Positions 41,700-53,225 of a DNA stretch of 64,000 nt are shown in pieces. Each line of letters begins with the position of its first letter. The first letter of the stretch is position 1. The notes beneath the pieces are model-generated. The model made no database searches, was not told where the DNA came from, and saw only the letters and a program-made list of their open reading frames with translations. This DNA comes from Euglena gracilis (lineage: Eukaryota; Euglenida; Euglenophyceae; Euglenales), in NCBI GenBank assembly GCA_039621445.1, contig CP154956.1, forward strand, positions 22,908,588 to 22,972,587, read 5' to 3'. The translations under genes and the position numbers were made by a program.

Positions 41700-44600
41700 T
41701 TATCTCCCGGCCCACGAGCTGGGCCACGATGCTGCGTAGATAATACCACTGACGCTGCTGCCTTGGCGGCGGGCGATGTCTGCGCAGACGAGACCGGTCG
41801 CGCCGCAGACGGTTGATCGGAACGATGGGACTTCTTCTGTAACACGGACCAGTAGTTTTCCGTCGAAATCCGATGGGCCCCGCTTTGAACGTGTGCTTCC
41901 GGGCACGGTCTCTCCCCTCCTTGGGGGATTTGGGGCTTGCTGGGTCTGGGAGGCGTGCGGGGCTCTTGGGTGATTGCCCGCACGCTCACGCAGGCGTTGG
42001 GATATGAAGGCCGGCCCAGACCCCCATCCCTGGGGGCTGGGCGGCCCCGTCACTCATGATACTGCTCCTGGACGACCGAGACGTTGCTCTTGCCGTCCTT
42101 GCCTTTGCCCTTGGACTTCCCTTTTCCTTGATCACCTTTGGCTCGGCCTTTCGCCTTGCCTTTTCCTTTGCCTTTATCTTGTCTTGGGGCATTCGATGTC
42201 CACTGCTCGCCTTGGTACCCACCACCTTTTCCTTTTCCTTCATTTCCTTGCCATGCACTCGATGAAAACTGCTCGGCTTGGTATCCACCCCTTCGTTTTC
42301 CTTCTTCACTCGTCCATGGGGTCGATGACCACTGCTGTGAGTACCCACGTCCCCCTTGGCCTTGTCCTTTCGGGAACCGGTGGCGTCGGCGGGCGTGGCT
42401 GCTGCGCTTGCTTCTCCTTCTTCGGCGGCACATTCGTCTTCTCCACCTCCTGGATGTACGGCTCCACAGTGGTGTCGTCGACCTCCACTTCCCGCAGCCA
42501 CCGTGGTACCGGCCGCTTCTCCGGGATCTCCTTCTCCTTCTCGAGGGCCATCTTCGCCTCCATCCGTATCCATCTCACCATGAGGTTGTGGATGTCCTTC
42601 GGCGGTAGATCGCACGAGTCGGCCGTCACCGTGACGATCCTGCCACCCTTGAGCCGCTGGCGGTCGTACACGGCTTCACCAGGGTGCGGTGCTCGTCGCT
42701 CACTGGCACCACCACGAAGCGGCGCCCCGCCTTCCGCACAGAGGCGGGGGTCACCGTGGTCTCTTGCTTGATCACGTCCTTCACCTCCTCCACCGTGGTG
42801 TCCATCGGCAGGCCCTCAAGCCCGATGGACTGGTGGTCCACCCGCTTGTCCTCCTCCTGCGCCACCTTTCGGCGCCAGGGATGGAGGGGCATGGCCTCCA
42901 CGAGGAGCTTCCCCAGCTCCTCCTCCTCCATGTCCAACCTGCCCCGCCATGGACGCCATCTGCGCGTAATACTCCCTCCAGGACTTCTCGGTCAGCTTCC
43001 CGCTCGTCACCAGCTTCAGATTCCTCATTCGCCGCCGCAGGACCTCCTTGTCCTCTCCGCCGTTCGCCAGGTCCACCTCCGCGAACAGCACAGCATACTC
43101 CACCTCTCTCTTGGTCTTGATCTCCCCCTCCAGCATCAGCACCGTGGCCTCGTCCAAAGCCGCGTGGAGCATGGAGAGACGCTGGCTGACGTGATGGATG
43201 GCCACGCCTGCTCGAGTACCCGAAGGCACAGGAGCCACCGCCTCCGCCGCTGCGGCCAGTCCTCCGGATGCTCAGAGAACCGGCCCAGGTGGAGGCCGAG
43301 GACGGAGTCCACCAGCGTCGCCGAGAGCAAATGCAGGGCCGCTGGCTGGGCCTGCACCGGGGCGATTCGGACCTCTCGCACTGCGGACGCGCTGGCGACG
43401 GGGACGGCGGACGGCGTGGTCAGGCAGGAGATGGAGAGGGACGGCACCCCGCCCCCCTGCCGCCGCTGCCTGCTTCCGGACCAGCCGGAGAGCTGGTCAG
43501 AGGGTGGAAGACGGCTTCTCCTGCACCACGGACTCCTCCTGCATGGCCTTCTCTATCTGGACGTTCTCACCTCTGGCACTGGTTGCTGCCGGGCCACTGG
43601 TTCCGGCTGCTGCTCAGCCGGGGGTTGCGGAGTCTTGGCGGGCATTGCCGTCACCGCCTTGGCTTGGGAGGATACGATCACCTTCGAGACCATCCGGTCC
43701 AGCAGCTGGACGGCCATCACCACTGCTTGCGTCTGGACGTTCAACTTATGCACTTCGGTCTCCACGACCCGGATCTTGTCACCGGGGCTGTCCGCGGCAA
43801 GCCGTTGCACGGCCACGGTCAGCCCCTGGTCTTGGGCTCTCACCTTCTGGATCTCCGTCTCCACCTATAGATCCTCCCCACGATCAGTGGCGGCAGCTCA
43901 GCGGCCTTTGGATCTTTGGCCGCGGCTGCCTCCACCTTGCTGGTGAGGGTGGACACCTGCGGCACCAGGACCTTGACCTGCTCCTTGAGCCAGGCATGCT
44001 AGGCCTGCTGATACTGCAGCTGCTCCACGAGGCGAGGCGTCACCTCCACCGCCCTGCCTTGCGCCACCGCGGTCGCCTCCACCTTGGCCGTGAAGGCGGC
44101 CATCTGCAACTCGACGGCGTTGAGCTTCCCCTGCTGCTAGGTGTTCTCGGCCCGCTTCTGCTCCTTCTCCGGCAGCAGCTCCTGCACGGCGGCCTTGAGA
44201 TGCGCCAACTCCACCAGCTCGGTGAGTCCACTCGTCGGCACACCGCTCTTCACCTCCATCACCGCGGCCGCCCCCTTCACCTTCGCCCGCATCCTTCAGA
44301 GATCTTCACCGAAGTCTCCGAGCGCGTCGTGGGTGTACTTATCCACTCTTGTCATCCGCTCCTCCGCCGTGGCTACCATGGGCATGAGCTTGTGGAGTTG
44401 TGATGTTCCTTGGTTTATCTGACGATGTGGTCCTTCACCTTCACCACGTTCTCCATCAGGTCCACGTGGGCCCCTTCTTGGGCGGCCATCCTTTTCTTCA
44501 GCTCTTGTTGCACTGCCACACCTTACGCGTCCACCTTGTCCTTCACGGCGGCGGCCATTTCACGGACACCCAGCTGTCCCACATCTCCTTCGCCTTGGAG

Positions 44601-44900
44601 CCGATGCAGTCGACGCAGTTGCAGAGGCGACCCATCCGCGTCTGCAACTCACCGCATGCAGCCTCCCTCTCGGGGGTCCCTGCATGACGTCGTCCGGCTT
44701 CTCCTCGACGTCGTACATCTCGCTCTGGTCCCCGCCCGCCAGCCACACCTCTTCGTCATCACGAGGACCTTCTCCCCGGCGTTGTTGATCAACTTCTCCT
44801 TCTCCTTCACCTTCGTCATCTCCTTCGTCATCGGAGAGGTCCAGCCGCGGACCGATGATGGTGGGGTGTGGAAATGCGGGTGCACGGCGGTGGTGTTCGG
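41700..44900 (-). pseudogene. Gag-like coiled-coil / KGKG-rich gene on the strand opposite to pol of C
   Basis: Read on the minus strand from about 44,900 to 41,700 through several frames: an acidic start, 'RLCNCVDCIGSKAKEMWDSW', coiled-coil ('METEIQKVRAQDQGLTVAVQ'), 'KREVEYAVLFAEVDLANGG' and 'KSWREYYAQMASM', an RRM-like stretch ('TVEEVKDVIKQETTVTPASV', 'RRFVVVPVSDEHRTLVK'), 'CDLPPKDIHNLMVRWIRMEA', then three repeats of a G-Y-Q-x-E-Q type unit alternating with KGKGK runs (42,400-42,060). Such proteins serve as Gag in algal retroelements. Being on the opposite strand to pol inside the same LTR pair suggests an internal inversion or a nested piece. Frame changes show decay. Confidence 0.55.
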
Positions 44901-44949
44901 GTGTTCGCTGGGAGACCGGTAGGGAGGCGGCACTCCCACCGGTGCGGCA

Positions 44950-45880
44950 ATGGCTTGGCTGGACGACAACACCATCTGCGACTGCGACGGCGAGGGCCCT
45001 GCCACCGGCACAGGTGGCAGAGCTACAGGGACGGATGCACAGATGGGATCAGGCCAGCCACGGGGACGGGGATCACGTCTCGGCCCTCGGACTCTCCGGG
45101 TGCCACCGGGTCGCCCCCAGCTCGGTAGCAGCAGGAGCGAGCACCGCGCCAGTACGCACCAAGCCGGACGGCGCAGCCCCGCCATCAGCAGAGCCGTCAG
45201 CGGCACCACGCTCCGCACCCGCAGCAAACAGTGCCCTGTTCCCTCCGCAGAGCGCACCGTCCACCCGGGAGGCACCGAAGCCGGCCGCATCATCGCCGCC
45301 AAACTCATCGCCGAAGAGGTGCGCCCTGGACCAGATCTCTGGAACGGGTTCGGTGAAGCAGGCGCTGGAGAAGTTCGGCTACTCCGTCGTCTCGGTGGAC
45401 GCAGACCCGCGGTGTAAGGCGGACAAGACGGTGGACGTGCGGCGCTGGCGGTACTGGGAGGAGTAATGGCCCAGCGACTTCGATCTGGTCGCCGCCTCGC
45501 CGCCGTGCACCGAGTACTCAGCGCGATGACGACCAGGAAGCGGCGGCTGCGGAAGGCCAACTTCCTGGTCCGCAAGACGAAGCAGATCATCGCCTACGTG
45601 CGGCCGTCCCTGTGGTGGATGGAGAATCCCCGCTATGGGAAACGCCGTACGTCGATGTGGACTACTACATGTTCGAGGCATGGGGCTATCGCAAGCACAC
45701 ACGCTTCTGGATCGCGGGCACCCTGGCCCCCATGCAGGATATCGTGTGCGACGGCCAGTGCGAGAACATCGTGGAGGAGAAAGATGGACGGCGACATCAC
45801 CGACGGCAGCTGGGTGGGGCATCCCAGCAGCGCGGCACCGGAGAGCAGGCATATCACATTCCCGAAGGTGTCGTCTGATA
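44950..45880 (+). pseudogene. DNA C5-cytosine methyltransferase-like domain in element C
   Basis: Three successive frames give one domain: 'LDQISGTGSVKQALEKFGYS' and 'VVSVDADPRCKADKTVDV' (motif I, AdoMet binding, from about 45,322), 'FDLVAASPPCTEYSA' (motif IV with the Pro-Pro-Cys nucleophile at about 45,500), 'LVRKTKQIIAYVRPSLWWME' followed by NP (motif VI-like ENP at about 45,622), 'PYVDVDYYMFEAWGYRKHTR' and a C-terminal 'AYHIPEGVV'. This is the compact Dcm-like type with PPCTEYS known from viruses and algae; at about 185 residues it is near full length. A TAA at 45,464 and frameshifts near 45,526 and 45,640 disable it. Before it lies an Ala/Pro/Ser-rich linker. It sits just upstream of the protease. 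Confidence 0.8.
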
Positions 45881-46088
45881 CCTGTGTGAGCGCACCCTAC
45901 CAACCCGCCAACTTCCGTGCCACCCAGCGCAATACAGCCGTCGCATTCACCCGCACCGGTGTCCGCCCCCACACCACCAAGCCGGACGGAGCTGCCCCCG
46001 CAAGCAGCGGCGCTCTCCCGAGCTCCGCGCCAACAACCGCCGTCGTGCACCTGCAAAGCATCGTGCACCCCCGCCGAACCGCCCAACG

Positions 46089-46620
46089 ATGCACCCACCG
46101 TGTCCGTCGCCACGAGCCCCACCCCCCGCGGAAGGTCCACAAGGTCACCGTCCGTCCGTGGCAGTACCGCACCAGCTGGACCTTCCAGGTGGGACGCAGG
46201 GAGAGGCGGGGGGCAACTACCAGCTGATGCTGGATGTGGTCATCGAGATCGACGGCCGGGAGGAGAAGGCGAACTCCCTCATCGACACGGGGGCGCAGAC
46301 ATCGCTGATCCGTCGGGACTTCTTCCCGAACGGATGTTTCCGCCGCAGCGGGCGACCGCTGCTGCTGCGGAGCGTGAACAGCGACCTGCTGGCGGGCGGC
46401 GGCAACGAGGCGGACGTCCTCCTGTGTTCAACGCGAGGGGTGAAGGAGAGAGGAGTGGAGGAATGAAGAGGTGGCATAGCCAGATAACCGTCCATGACGG
46501 TGATATAGGGTGTGACCTTATTCTGGGTTACTCCTGGCACATGGAGCACAGGCTGGACGTGCGACCCTGGCGGCATGCACTCCAGCTCCACGACGACCAC
46601 CGATGGGTCATCGCCGGCAC
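46089..46620 (+). pseudogene. Retropepsin-type protease of C
   Basis: 'ANSLIDTGAQTSLIRRDFF' has the catalytic Asp-Thr-Gly (about 46,284-46,292); in a neighbouring frame 'IGCDLILGYSWHMEHRLDV' gives the second conserved block. A frameshift lies near 46,440-46,470. It would mature the polyprotein. Confidence 0.8.
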
Positions 46621-47047
46621 CGAAGCAAGCGAGATCGCAGCGCTGAGCACACGCACCCACGCGACCGTCCGAGCCCGCAGCCTGTGGCCGTTGTCCAGCA
46701 CGCCTTCCGAGTGGAGGATGAGATGGAGGCGGAGGTGAAGAAGATCAGGCTCACCGTCGGGGCCAACGGTCCCGAAGGGGACGAGGAGGACGAGACCCTG
46801 GACGCCAGGAGGAGGCAATGGTGGCCAAGGTGCTGATCGACGCGGCCAAGGAGGCGAAGAAAGTCCATGGGGCGGTCACGGACGAGGCGGAGGAGCAGCA
46901 CCCGCTGGCCGTCCAGCTGCGCGCAGAGATCCTCAAGGAGTCCGAGGGCCGCGTCTTCTGCGACCGCGTCCACCCCAATCCACCGCCCCGAGGCCAGCAC
47001 GGGATGGCGGTGCTGCACCTCAAGCCGAACACCCAACCGGTGGTGGG
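46621..47047 (+). other. Protease-RT spacer of C
   Basis: The sense is acidic and helical ('EDEMEAEVKKIRLTVGANGP') in one frame and 'VIDAAKEAKKVHGAVTDEAE' in another. Frame-disrupted; no motif. Confidence 0.4.
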
Positions 47048-47560
47048 GTGGTCATCCACCTGAAGGGCGAACGGCTGGAGGCGCTGCGGGAGGTGGAGGA
47101 GGAGTGCCGCCGCGACCGAAAGGTGGAGCCGGGGCACGGCCCGTGGCGGGCGGCCGCCTTCCCGACCCGGAAGAAGAACGGGAAGTGGAGGAAGGTGCGT
47201 GACTACGCGGTGGCGAACCTGCAGATCATGGCGGACAGCTACCCCTTGCCCTTGACGGACGAGATGGTGGCGGAGCAGGCGAAGTGTACCCTCTTCAGCA
47301 CCATCGACTTGCGGGACGCGTTCCACCAGGTGGCCTTGGCGGAGCAGAGCCGACTCGTGACGAACTTCCAGCTGCCGGGTGGGCTGTGACAGTGGCGTGT
47401 GGTCCCGCATGGGATCAACGTCGGGCCCGTCCTCCTGCAGCGGGACATCGACGCCACCTGCGCGGCGGTGAAGGCGCACTCCCGCCCGTACTTCGACTAC
47501 ATCATCGTCAGTACGCGGCAGGGAGCGGAGGAGACAGACGAGGAGTTCTATTAGAAGCAC
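47048..47560 (+). pseudogene. Reverse transcriptase of C
   Basis: 'AAFPTRKKNGKWRKVRDYAV', motif A 'LFSTIDLRDAFHQVAL', motif B 'QWRVVPHGINVGPVLLQR' and motif C 'YFDYIIVST' (about 47,489-47,515). Motif C should be Y-x-D-D; the second Asp is Tyr, so catalysis is lost. A TGA at 47,387 cuts the frame between motif A and B. Ty3/Gypsy type. Confidence 0.85.
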
Positions 47561-47581
47561 GCCCGAGACGTCCGTGAGACG

Positions 47582-48589
47582 TTGCTGGCCTTGGAGAAGG
47601 ACAGATGGGTCAGCTACAGCCGCAAGGTCAATCTTTTTATGAGGCAGGTCGAGTTCGTGGGGCATGTCCCGGGGCACGGCAGGAGGGCGCCTGCCCCAGG
47701 CAAACTGTCGGCGGTGCAGCACTGGCAGCTGCCCCCGACGGTCAGCAGTCTCGGCGCATTCCTCGGCGTCTGCAATTACTATGCGGTCTACGTGAGATTG
47801 TACGTGGAGCTGGCGGCGCCGTTGCAGGAGAAGCCGAAGTTGCCGAGGGAGCTGACCAAGGCGGAATCCAAGCACCCAGTGGTGTGGGCGGAGCAGGAGA
47901 AGGAGGAGTTTGACAAGATGAAGAAGGCCCTCGTCGCCGACCTGGAGCTGTACCACATCGATCCAGCCAAGCCGTTCTTCCTGCGCACCAACGCGTCGGA
48001 CTACGCCATCGGAGCGGTGTTGGAGCAGTTCCCAAAGATCGACGGCGTGCCGCGGATAGAGGTCCTGCGGCCGGGGGCCTCCGTCCCGGTGGCCTTCATG
48101 TCCCGGCAGATAAACGAGGGGCAGCGCCTTCGACGGGATGTCCGGGACAAGGAGACGTATGCCGTGGTGGCCGCCCTCGACAAGTGGGCGGGCGTCCTGC
48201 TGGACAACGAGATCCTCGTCCTGACCGACCACCGCAGCCTGGAGTCGTGGTACGAGTAGTACGTCGCCGGGGTGGGCCTGCAGGGGAGGCTGGCCAGACG
48301 GCATGCGAAGCTCAACGAGTTCCGCATCACCGTGGTGCATGTCCCCGGCGAGACCAATGTGGTGGGCGATGCCATGTCCCGCTGGGCCTACCCGGCCTCA
48401 CAAGGCTGGCGCGACACCTCGTGGCACGGCACCGAGGCCGAAACGAAGGAGATGAAGGCCCACATCCTGGGGGAGAAGCTGCACGAGAAGTCCACCCCGA
48501 AGGCGGTGCATGCCGAGGACGAGGAGACCAAGGCGGAACAGGTGGAGAGGTCAACCCTGAAGGAGGGGAGAGAGCTGGCCGTCATCTAG
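47582..48589 (+). pseudogene. RT connection and RNase H of C
   Basis: 'LGAFLGVCNYYAVYVRLYVE' is the connection typical of Ty3/Gypsy. RNase H: 'FFLRTNASDYAIGAVLEQF' (first catalytic Asp replaced by Asn), 'RDKETYAVVAAL' (Glu), 'LVLTDHRSLESW' (Asp) and 'ETNVVGDAMSRW' (Asp). TAG at 48,257 splits the frame; the end reads in 48,272-48,589. Inactive as it stands. Confidence 0.85.
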
Positions 48590-49080
48590 CTGATCCCGCT
48601 CCAGTCCTTTGCCGCGGTTCCGCCAGCGTCCCCCACCGCCGTCACCAGGCGCAGCCGCCTCGACACGCAGCGCAACGCCGGAGACGCCCCAGCAGACACC
48701 CCACACGGTACGTGATCCGAGCACCCATGCGGGATGCACCCGCCAGCCTCGTCTCCCGCGGCCGCAGCAGTCCCACTGTCGGCATCGTCTGCGGCAGTCC
48801 CACCGTCTGCGTCGTCCATCGCATCAACAGCGTCCGTGCCAGCACCATCATCCAACGCGCCATCGCCAGTCCAATCACCAGCAACACAGTCCACCGCACT
48901 GCAGTCCATCGCACCGTCCGCAGCGCCCACAGCCGGGGTGTCATCACCGGCCATGCCCGTCCCAGCGTCCGCAGCCGGTGTGCCATCACCGGCCGCGTCA
49001 GTCCCATCTGCAGCTCCCGCAGCGGGTGTGCCGTCAACCGCAGATCACGTGCCTCCGCAGCCTAACCTGGACATCAACGT
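48590..49080 (+). other. Ala/Pro/Ser-rich low-complexity spacer of C
   Basis: Degenerate repeats encode 'AAGVPSPAASVPSAAPAAGV'-type sequence. All six frames are fairly open because of composition. It separates RNase H from the integrase. Confidence 0.6.
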
Positions 49081-50370
49081 CTTCGACATGGACTGGAGCA
49101 AGGTGTATGCAGTGAGCCCGCGCTATAAGGCCGTCTGGGACCAGGCCCACAACGGCCTGGGCTGGCCCAGCGGGTTCCAGCTGGTGGATGGGCGGCTCCT
49201 CCCGACGGGAAGGTGGTGTGTGCCGAGGGGGTTGCTGGCGGAGGTGCTGAGGGAGCAGCACCCGGTCTCCGGCAACATTGGCGGGGACGGGCTGGTGGAG
49301 GAGGCCGAGCGCACCTGCGTCTTCGCGGACCGGAGGGAGGCGGCGAAGGTGGCCGGCGGGCTGCAGCGGACGTGCCCGGTGTGCCAGGCCACCGAGCACC
49401 CGCACCAGCCGCTGCGGCTGAAGGTCTGCCCGACGCCCGTCCCGCCGTACATCATGGCATCGGTGGCCGTCGAGCTCTTTGAGATGCCAGAGGTGGACTA
49501 CGCGGGGCAGCCGTACAACGTGTTCGCCGCCTGCGTCGATCGCCACAGTGGGTGGGTCGTGGCCACGGCCCACCGCACGCGCGGCCTCACCGCCGCCACC
49601 GTGGCCAAGGCGATGTACCGTGGGTGGTGGTCGCCACACGGGCTGCCCAGCGTGATCACCAGTGATCGCGGGCCGCACTTTGCTGGCGCGTGGTGGCGCA
49701 GAATGTGCGGCCATGCGGCACGGGATCCGCCACGCCCACGCCCAGGCGTTCCACCACGAGGCGAACGGGCGGACGGAGTCCCTCGGTGCGCAGCTGCAGA
49801 AGCTGATCCGGAGCGAGAAGGCCGAGACCCCGATCACATGTGTGGAGTCCCTGCCCAGGGCAGTGCAGAAGCTGAACGACTCCAAGGCGCAGCACGGCCT
49901 GAGTCCGTATGAGGTGCTGTATGGACGGCATCGGTGGACTGGTGGCATACCGTACAAGGCCCCCGTCGTGGTGCAGGACGCCAGCGTTTTTCGAGAGGCA
50001 GAAGGCCGTGGATCTGAAGGTCGCCGACGTCCTCAACGTTCTCCACAACCGGCAAGTGGACCAGAAGAACCGGAGCAGGAAGGACCTCGAGGCGTACACC
50101 AAGGGAGACCTCGTGTGGTACCTCCGGCCTCCGAGGCGGCCGGGCCAGAAGCTCGAGAGCTACTGGCTTGGCCCAGCCCGGGTCACCGCGCGCCGTGGCA
50201 AGCACTCGTACGAGCTGGAGCTGGAGGAGGGCCGCCGCCAAGAGGCCCAACGCTGCCAGCTGAAGACCTACCGCGATGACACGCGGTTGTGCGTCCCACC
50301 CAAGATGTTCGTCTACCAGCAGGCCAGACCGCCAGAAGACGTGGACATCGAGGAGTGGACGGTGGAGTAA
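49081..50370 (+). pseudogene. Integrase of C
   Basis: The zinc region keeps C-x2-C ('TCPVCQ') and one His ('EQHPVSGNIG'), but the second His is Asn. The core reads 'SVAVELFEMPEVDY' (Glu in place of the first Asp), 'SVITSDRGPHFAG' (second Asp) and, after a frameshift near 49,690, 'AFHHEANGRTES' (Glu). The C-terminal block is 'YWLGPARVTARRGKHSYELE'. Three frames are needed (48,734-49,690; 49,662-49,970; 49,909-50,370). Nonfunctional. Confidence 0.8.
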
Positions 50371-50640
50371 ATCCGGCGGCACCACAGACGACCCGACGGG
50401 GACTTGGAGTTCGAGGTAAAGTGGGAGGGCCACCTGACTCTCACGTGGCAGCCGTTGAAGAATTTTTTTCATCTCTACTCTCACCAGATGATCGAGTACG
50501 CCAAGTCCAAGAAGCTCAAGGTGGAGCTGCTGGACTACCTCCACCGCAACCCAGCTGAGGTGGCGGTCATCATCGCAAAGGTGAAGAAGAAGGAGCAGGA
50601 GGTCGTCAACAACACCGAGTGGGAGACCGCCCTGATGAGT
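50371..50640 (+). pseudogene. Chromodomain-like end of C integrase
   Basis: After a TAA at 50,368, in the same frame: 'LEFEVKWEGHLTLTWQPLKN' then 'FFHLYSHQMIEYAKSKKLKV'. W-E-G and the T-W-x-P-x-x-N/F block match chromodomains; the aromatic after the Gly is His. A helical Lys-rich tail follows. It marks C as a chromovirus-type element. Confidence 0.7.
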
Positions 50641-53225
50641 GGGTCTGGCCCAACGAGGACGCCAAGAAGGACGAGGAGGCAAGCAGCCAGGACGGGAGTC
50701 AGCGGACCCCCCAGTGTGCACAGCGGTGCCTGCAGCACAGTACGTCCCGACACGCGATTCACCGCCAGCGCTAGGTCAGGATCCACCGCGGACCGTCACC
50801 GCCGCTTCATCGCACCAGCCTGTCCCGCTGCACTTCGTGCACCACCCGTCCGACAGTCCATCCGTCTCTGCGTTTCCCAGCTGTCGCATGAGGCTGATCC
50901 CCAGATCACCTCTGGTGCCGTATCAACCTTGGTGTGTCCATCGGCAGGAGCTGGGTGCGCGCAGCCCGTGTCCGTGTTCGCCCATTTGCTGCCGCACGCT
51001 GCCCCCCAGGCGGCTGTGGCTGCTTCCCAGGCTGCTGTGGCCGGCCCCCAGGCGACGGTGGTGGCTGCCAGCCAGGCTGCTGTGGCTGCCCCCCCCAACG
51101 GCCGTGGCTGCCTCTCCGATGTTCACCCATTCTCAGTATGTGTCCATTCCGAACCATTTCCCGGCTGCGGGCGGGGACGGGGTGCCCCCTCCGCCTGCTG
51201 CCTTCCCAGTGTGTACGGGCCGGCACCCCCCCCATGCCGCCGGCCTGTGCCACGCCGTCCCCGTTCGTCCCACACCATTTCCTGCCAGCGCACTCCCATA
51301 CCCAGTGCGCCCCGTTCTTCCCCTGTCCCAATGGAACTTTCGCCACCAATGGCACCTTCCCGTTGCACCTGCAGGACCCGTCCTCAGCCTCAAGGCGGCG
51401 AGACGGCACCACCGCCGGTGTCTGCGTCCTCAATCCCCCCAATGCAGGCCTGCTGATTCCCGGCCATTTCCGGCCCCAACCCGGAGGCCACCCATTTTCC
51501 CCTGCCCACGGCTACCCATGCCAGCCCACCGCCCCGGTGGGGGTTGGAAAAGCCTGGCGTCAAATCGTACTGGGTAGCGGGGGTTTTGTTTTTGGGGCTG
51601 CTGCTGCTGCTGCCGTTCATTGCCTTCCGATTCGCCAGAGTGCCGGCTGCGCAGTGGTCCAAGACGCTGGCGGAGGCTGCGTATGTGGAGACTACACCGC
51701 AGGAAACAAGCCGACGGACGGCAGCGGATGTCTCTGCCCCTGCCCCTCACACTGACAAGGATACTGTGGAGGCACGAGGAGGCTGGCGCCCAAGACCTGA
51801 AGCCAGAGGCGGACGGCAGCCAGGGGCAGAGCAGACCCCCCAACCGGCCAAGGGAGGACAATGGCCGGGAGAGAGCGGGGGGCGGAGGCCACACAGACAA
51901 GCCAGCCAGGCCCCCCCAGGGGGAACCGAGGCCACCCCCCCCCCAGGGGCAACCGACGGCCAAGGCAGCCAGGAACCCCATAGGGAGACCGGGAGCCAGG
52001 CAGCCGACCACAAGACAGACAGCCAGGACCCTCAGGGGGCACCGAGCCAAGCCACCCCCCCCAGGGGGAACCGAAGCCAGCCAGGCCCCCCAAGCGGAAC
52101 TGAAGCAAGCCCCCCCCCCAGGGGGAACCGAAGCCAGCCCCCCTCGCAGGGGGCACCGAACAGCCGAAGCCCCCCCAAGGGGCACCAGCAAGCCGAGAGG
52201 CCCCAGAGGGCCACCGACCCAAGGCCCTCCCAGGGGGCACCAGCAGGGCACTGAACCAGGACCACCCCAGGGGGCCCCAGAAGCAACCGAGCCAGGACGC
52301 CCCGCCCCAGGGGGCGCCAATGGCAACCGAGCCAGGACCCCCCCGGGCGGCTCAGAGGCCACCAACCCAAGACCGCCCCCCCTCGGGGTCCAGAGAGCAC
52401 GACCAAACACCCCCACACACCAAGACAGAAGACCCCAGGGGGAGCCCCCCGGGCGAAAAAAAAACCGCCCCCGGACCCCCCCGGACCAAAAAAAAGCACC
52501 CTCCCAGGGGCGCCCACACCCACCGGAGCCCCAGAGGGCCAAGCGAGACGCGAAGAGGGCGCAAGGAGCACCTCCCCCCACAGAGCGCCACAGGTGAACC
52601 GAGCAGGCGCAAGAGAGAGGAAGGCACGCCCCCCCCCAGCAGGCCGAAGGAAGCCAGGCAGGGGGCAAAGGAGGCGAGCCGAAGTGACCCCCGAGGCACC
52701 AGAAAGACCCAAGGGAGCCCAAGGGACCGCCACCCCCAAACCTGCAGCCGGCCTGCCAGCAGACCGCCCGATGACCAACGCCAGCTCCCGACCAGGCTCC
52801 TGTGGCGTGCCAGGCCACACACGAGGGGCGCCCCCGGGCGCCAAACGCCAAAGCCCAAGGCCGAGGCCAAGGCCACACCCCTGCCCTGCGTATCGCCCGA
52901 GAACCGCCCCGAGGTTTGTTTGTACGATTCGTTCACTCCGCCGATGAGGTGCGCATCGCCCCCCGCTCCCGCCTCCGAGGTTAGCCGAAGGCAGGCGAGG
53001 CCGGGTGCCTTGTTAGGAAGGGAGTGTGTGGCGCCTGCGCACCTGAATAAGCGAATCATCTGCCCCATTCCGCTACGTTTTTTACCTGTGTACTTCCCCC
53101 CCGCCAGTTTCTCTCTTCCAAATGTTTCATTCAAAGAATTGTGCATGCTGAAGGAAAGAATTTAAAAAATTCAAACCGCTTCCAAGGAAACAATTGTCCA
53201 AGAATTTCAAAACGTAAATCCAAAA
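50641..53225 (+). other. Long GC-rich low-complexity 3' region of C
   Basis: From 50,641 to 51,500 the sequence encodes Pro/Ala/His-rich text in several frames, including repeated 'QAAVAASQAAVAGPQAT'. From 51,850 to 52,700 it is a degenerate repeat with CCCCCCAGGGGGAACCGA-like units. Long open frames on both strands (for example minus 52,878-51,430) result from composition. A short hydrophobic run, 'VLFLGLLLLLPFIAFRF' near 51,575-51,630, is the only membrane-like stretch. From 53,060 the sequence is A-rich up to the LTR. No gene can be supported. Confidence 0.6.

Noticed and set aside
45466-46227. Single 253-codon frame as an independent gene
   Set aside because: Only its first 40 codons continue the methyltransferase sense; the remainder is another frame of the linker before the protease.
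51430-52878. 482-codon minus-strand frame, the longest in the window
   Set aside because: It lies in GC-rich low-complexity DNA where several frames on both strands are open; it encodes Gly/Pro/Leu/Trp repeats with no motif.
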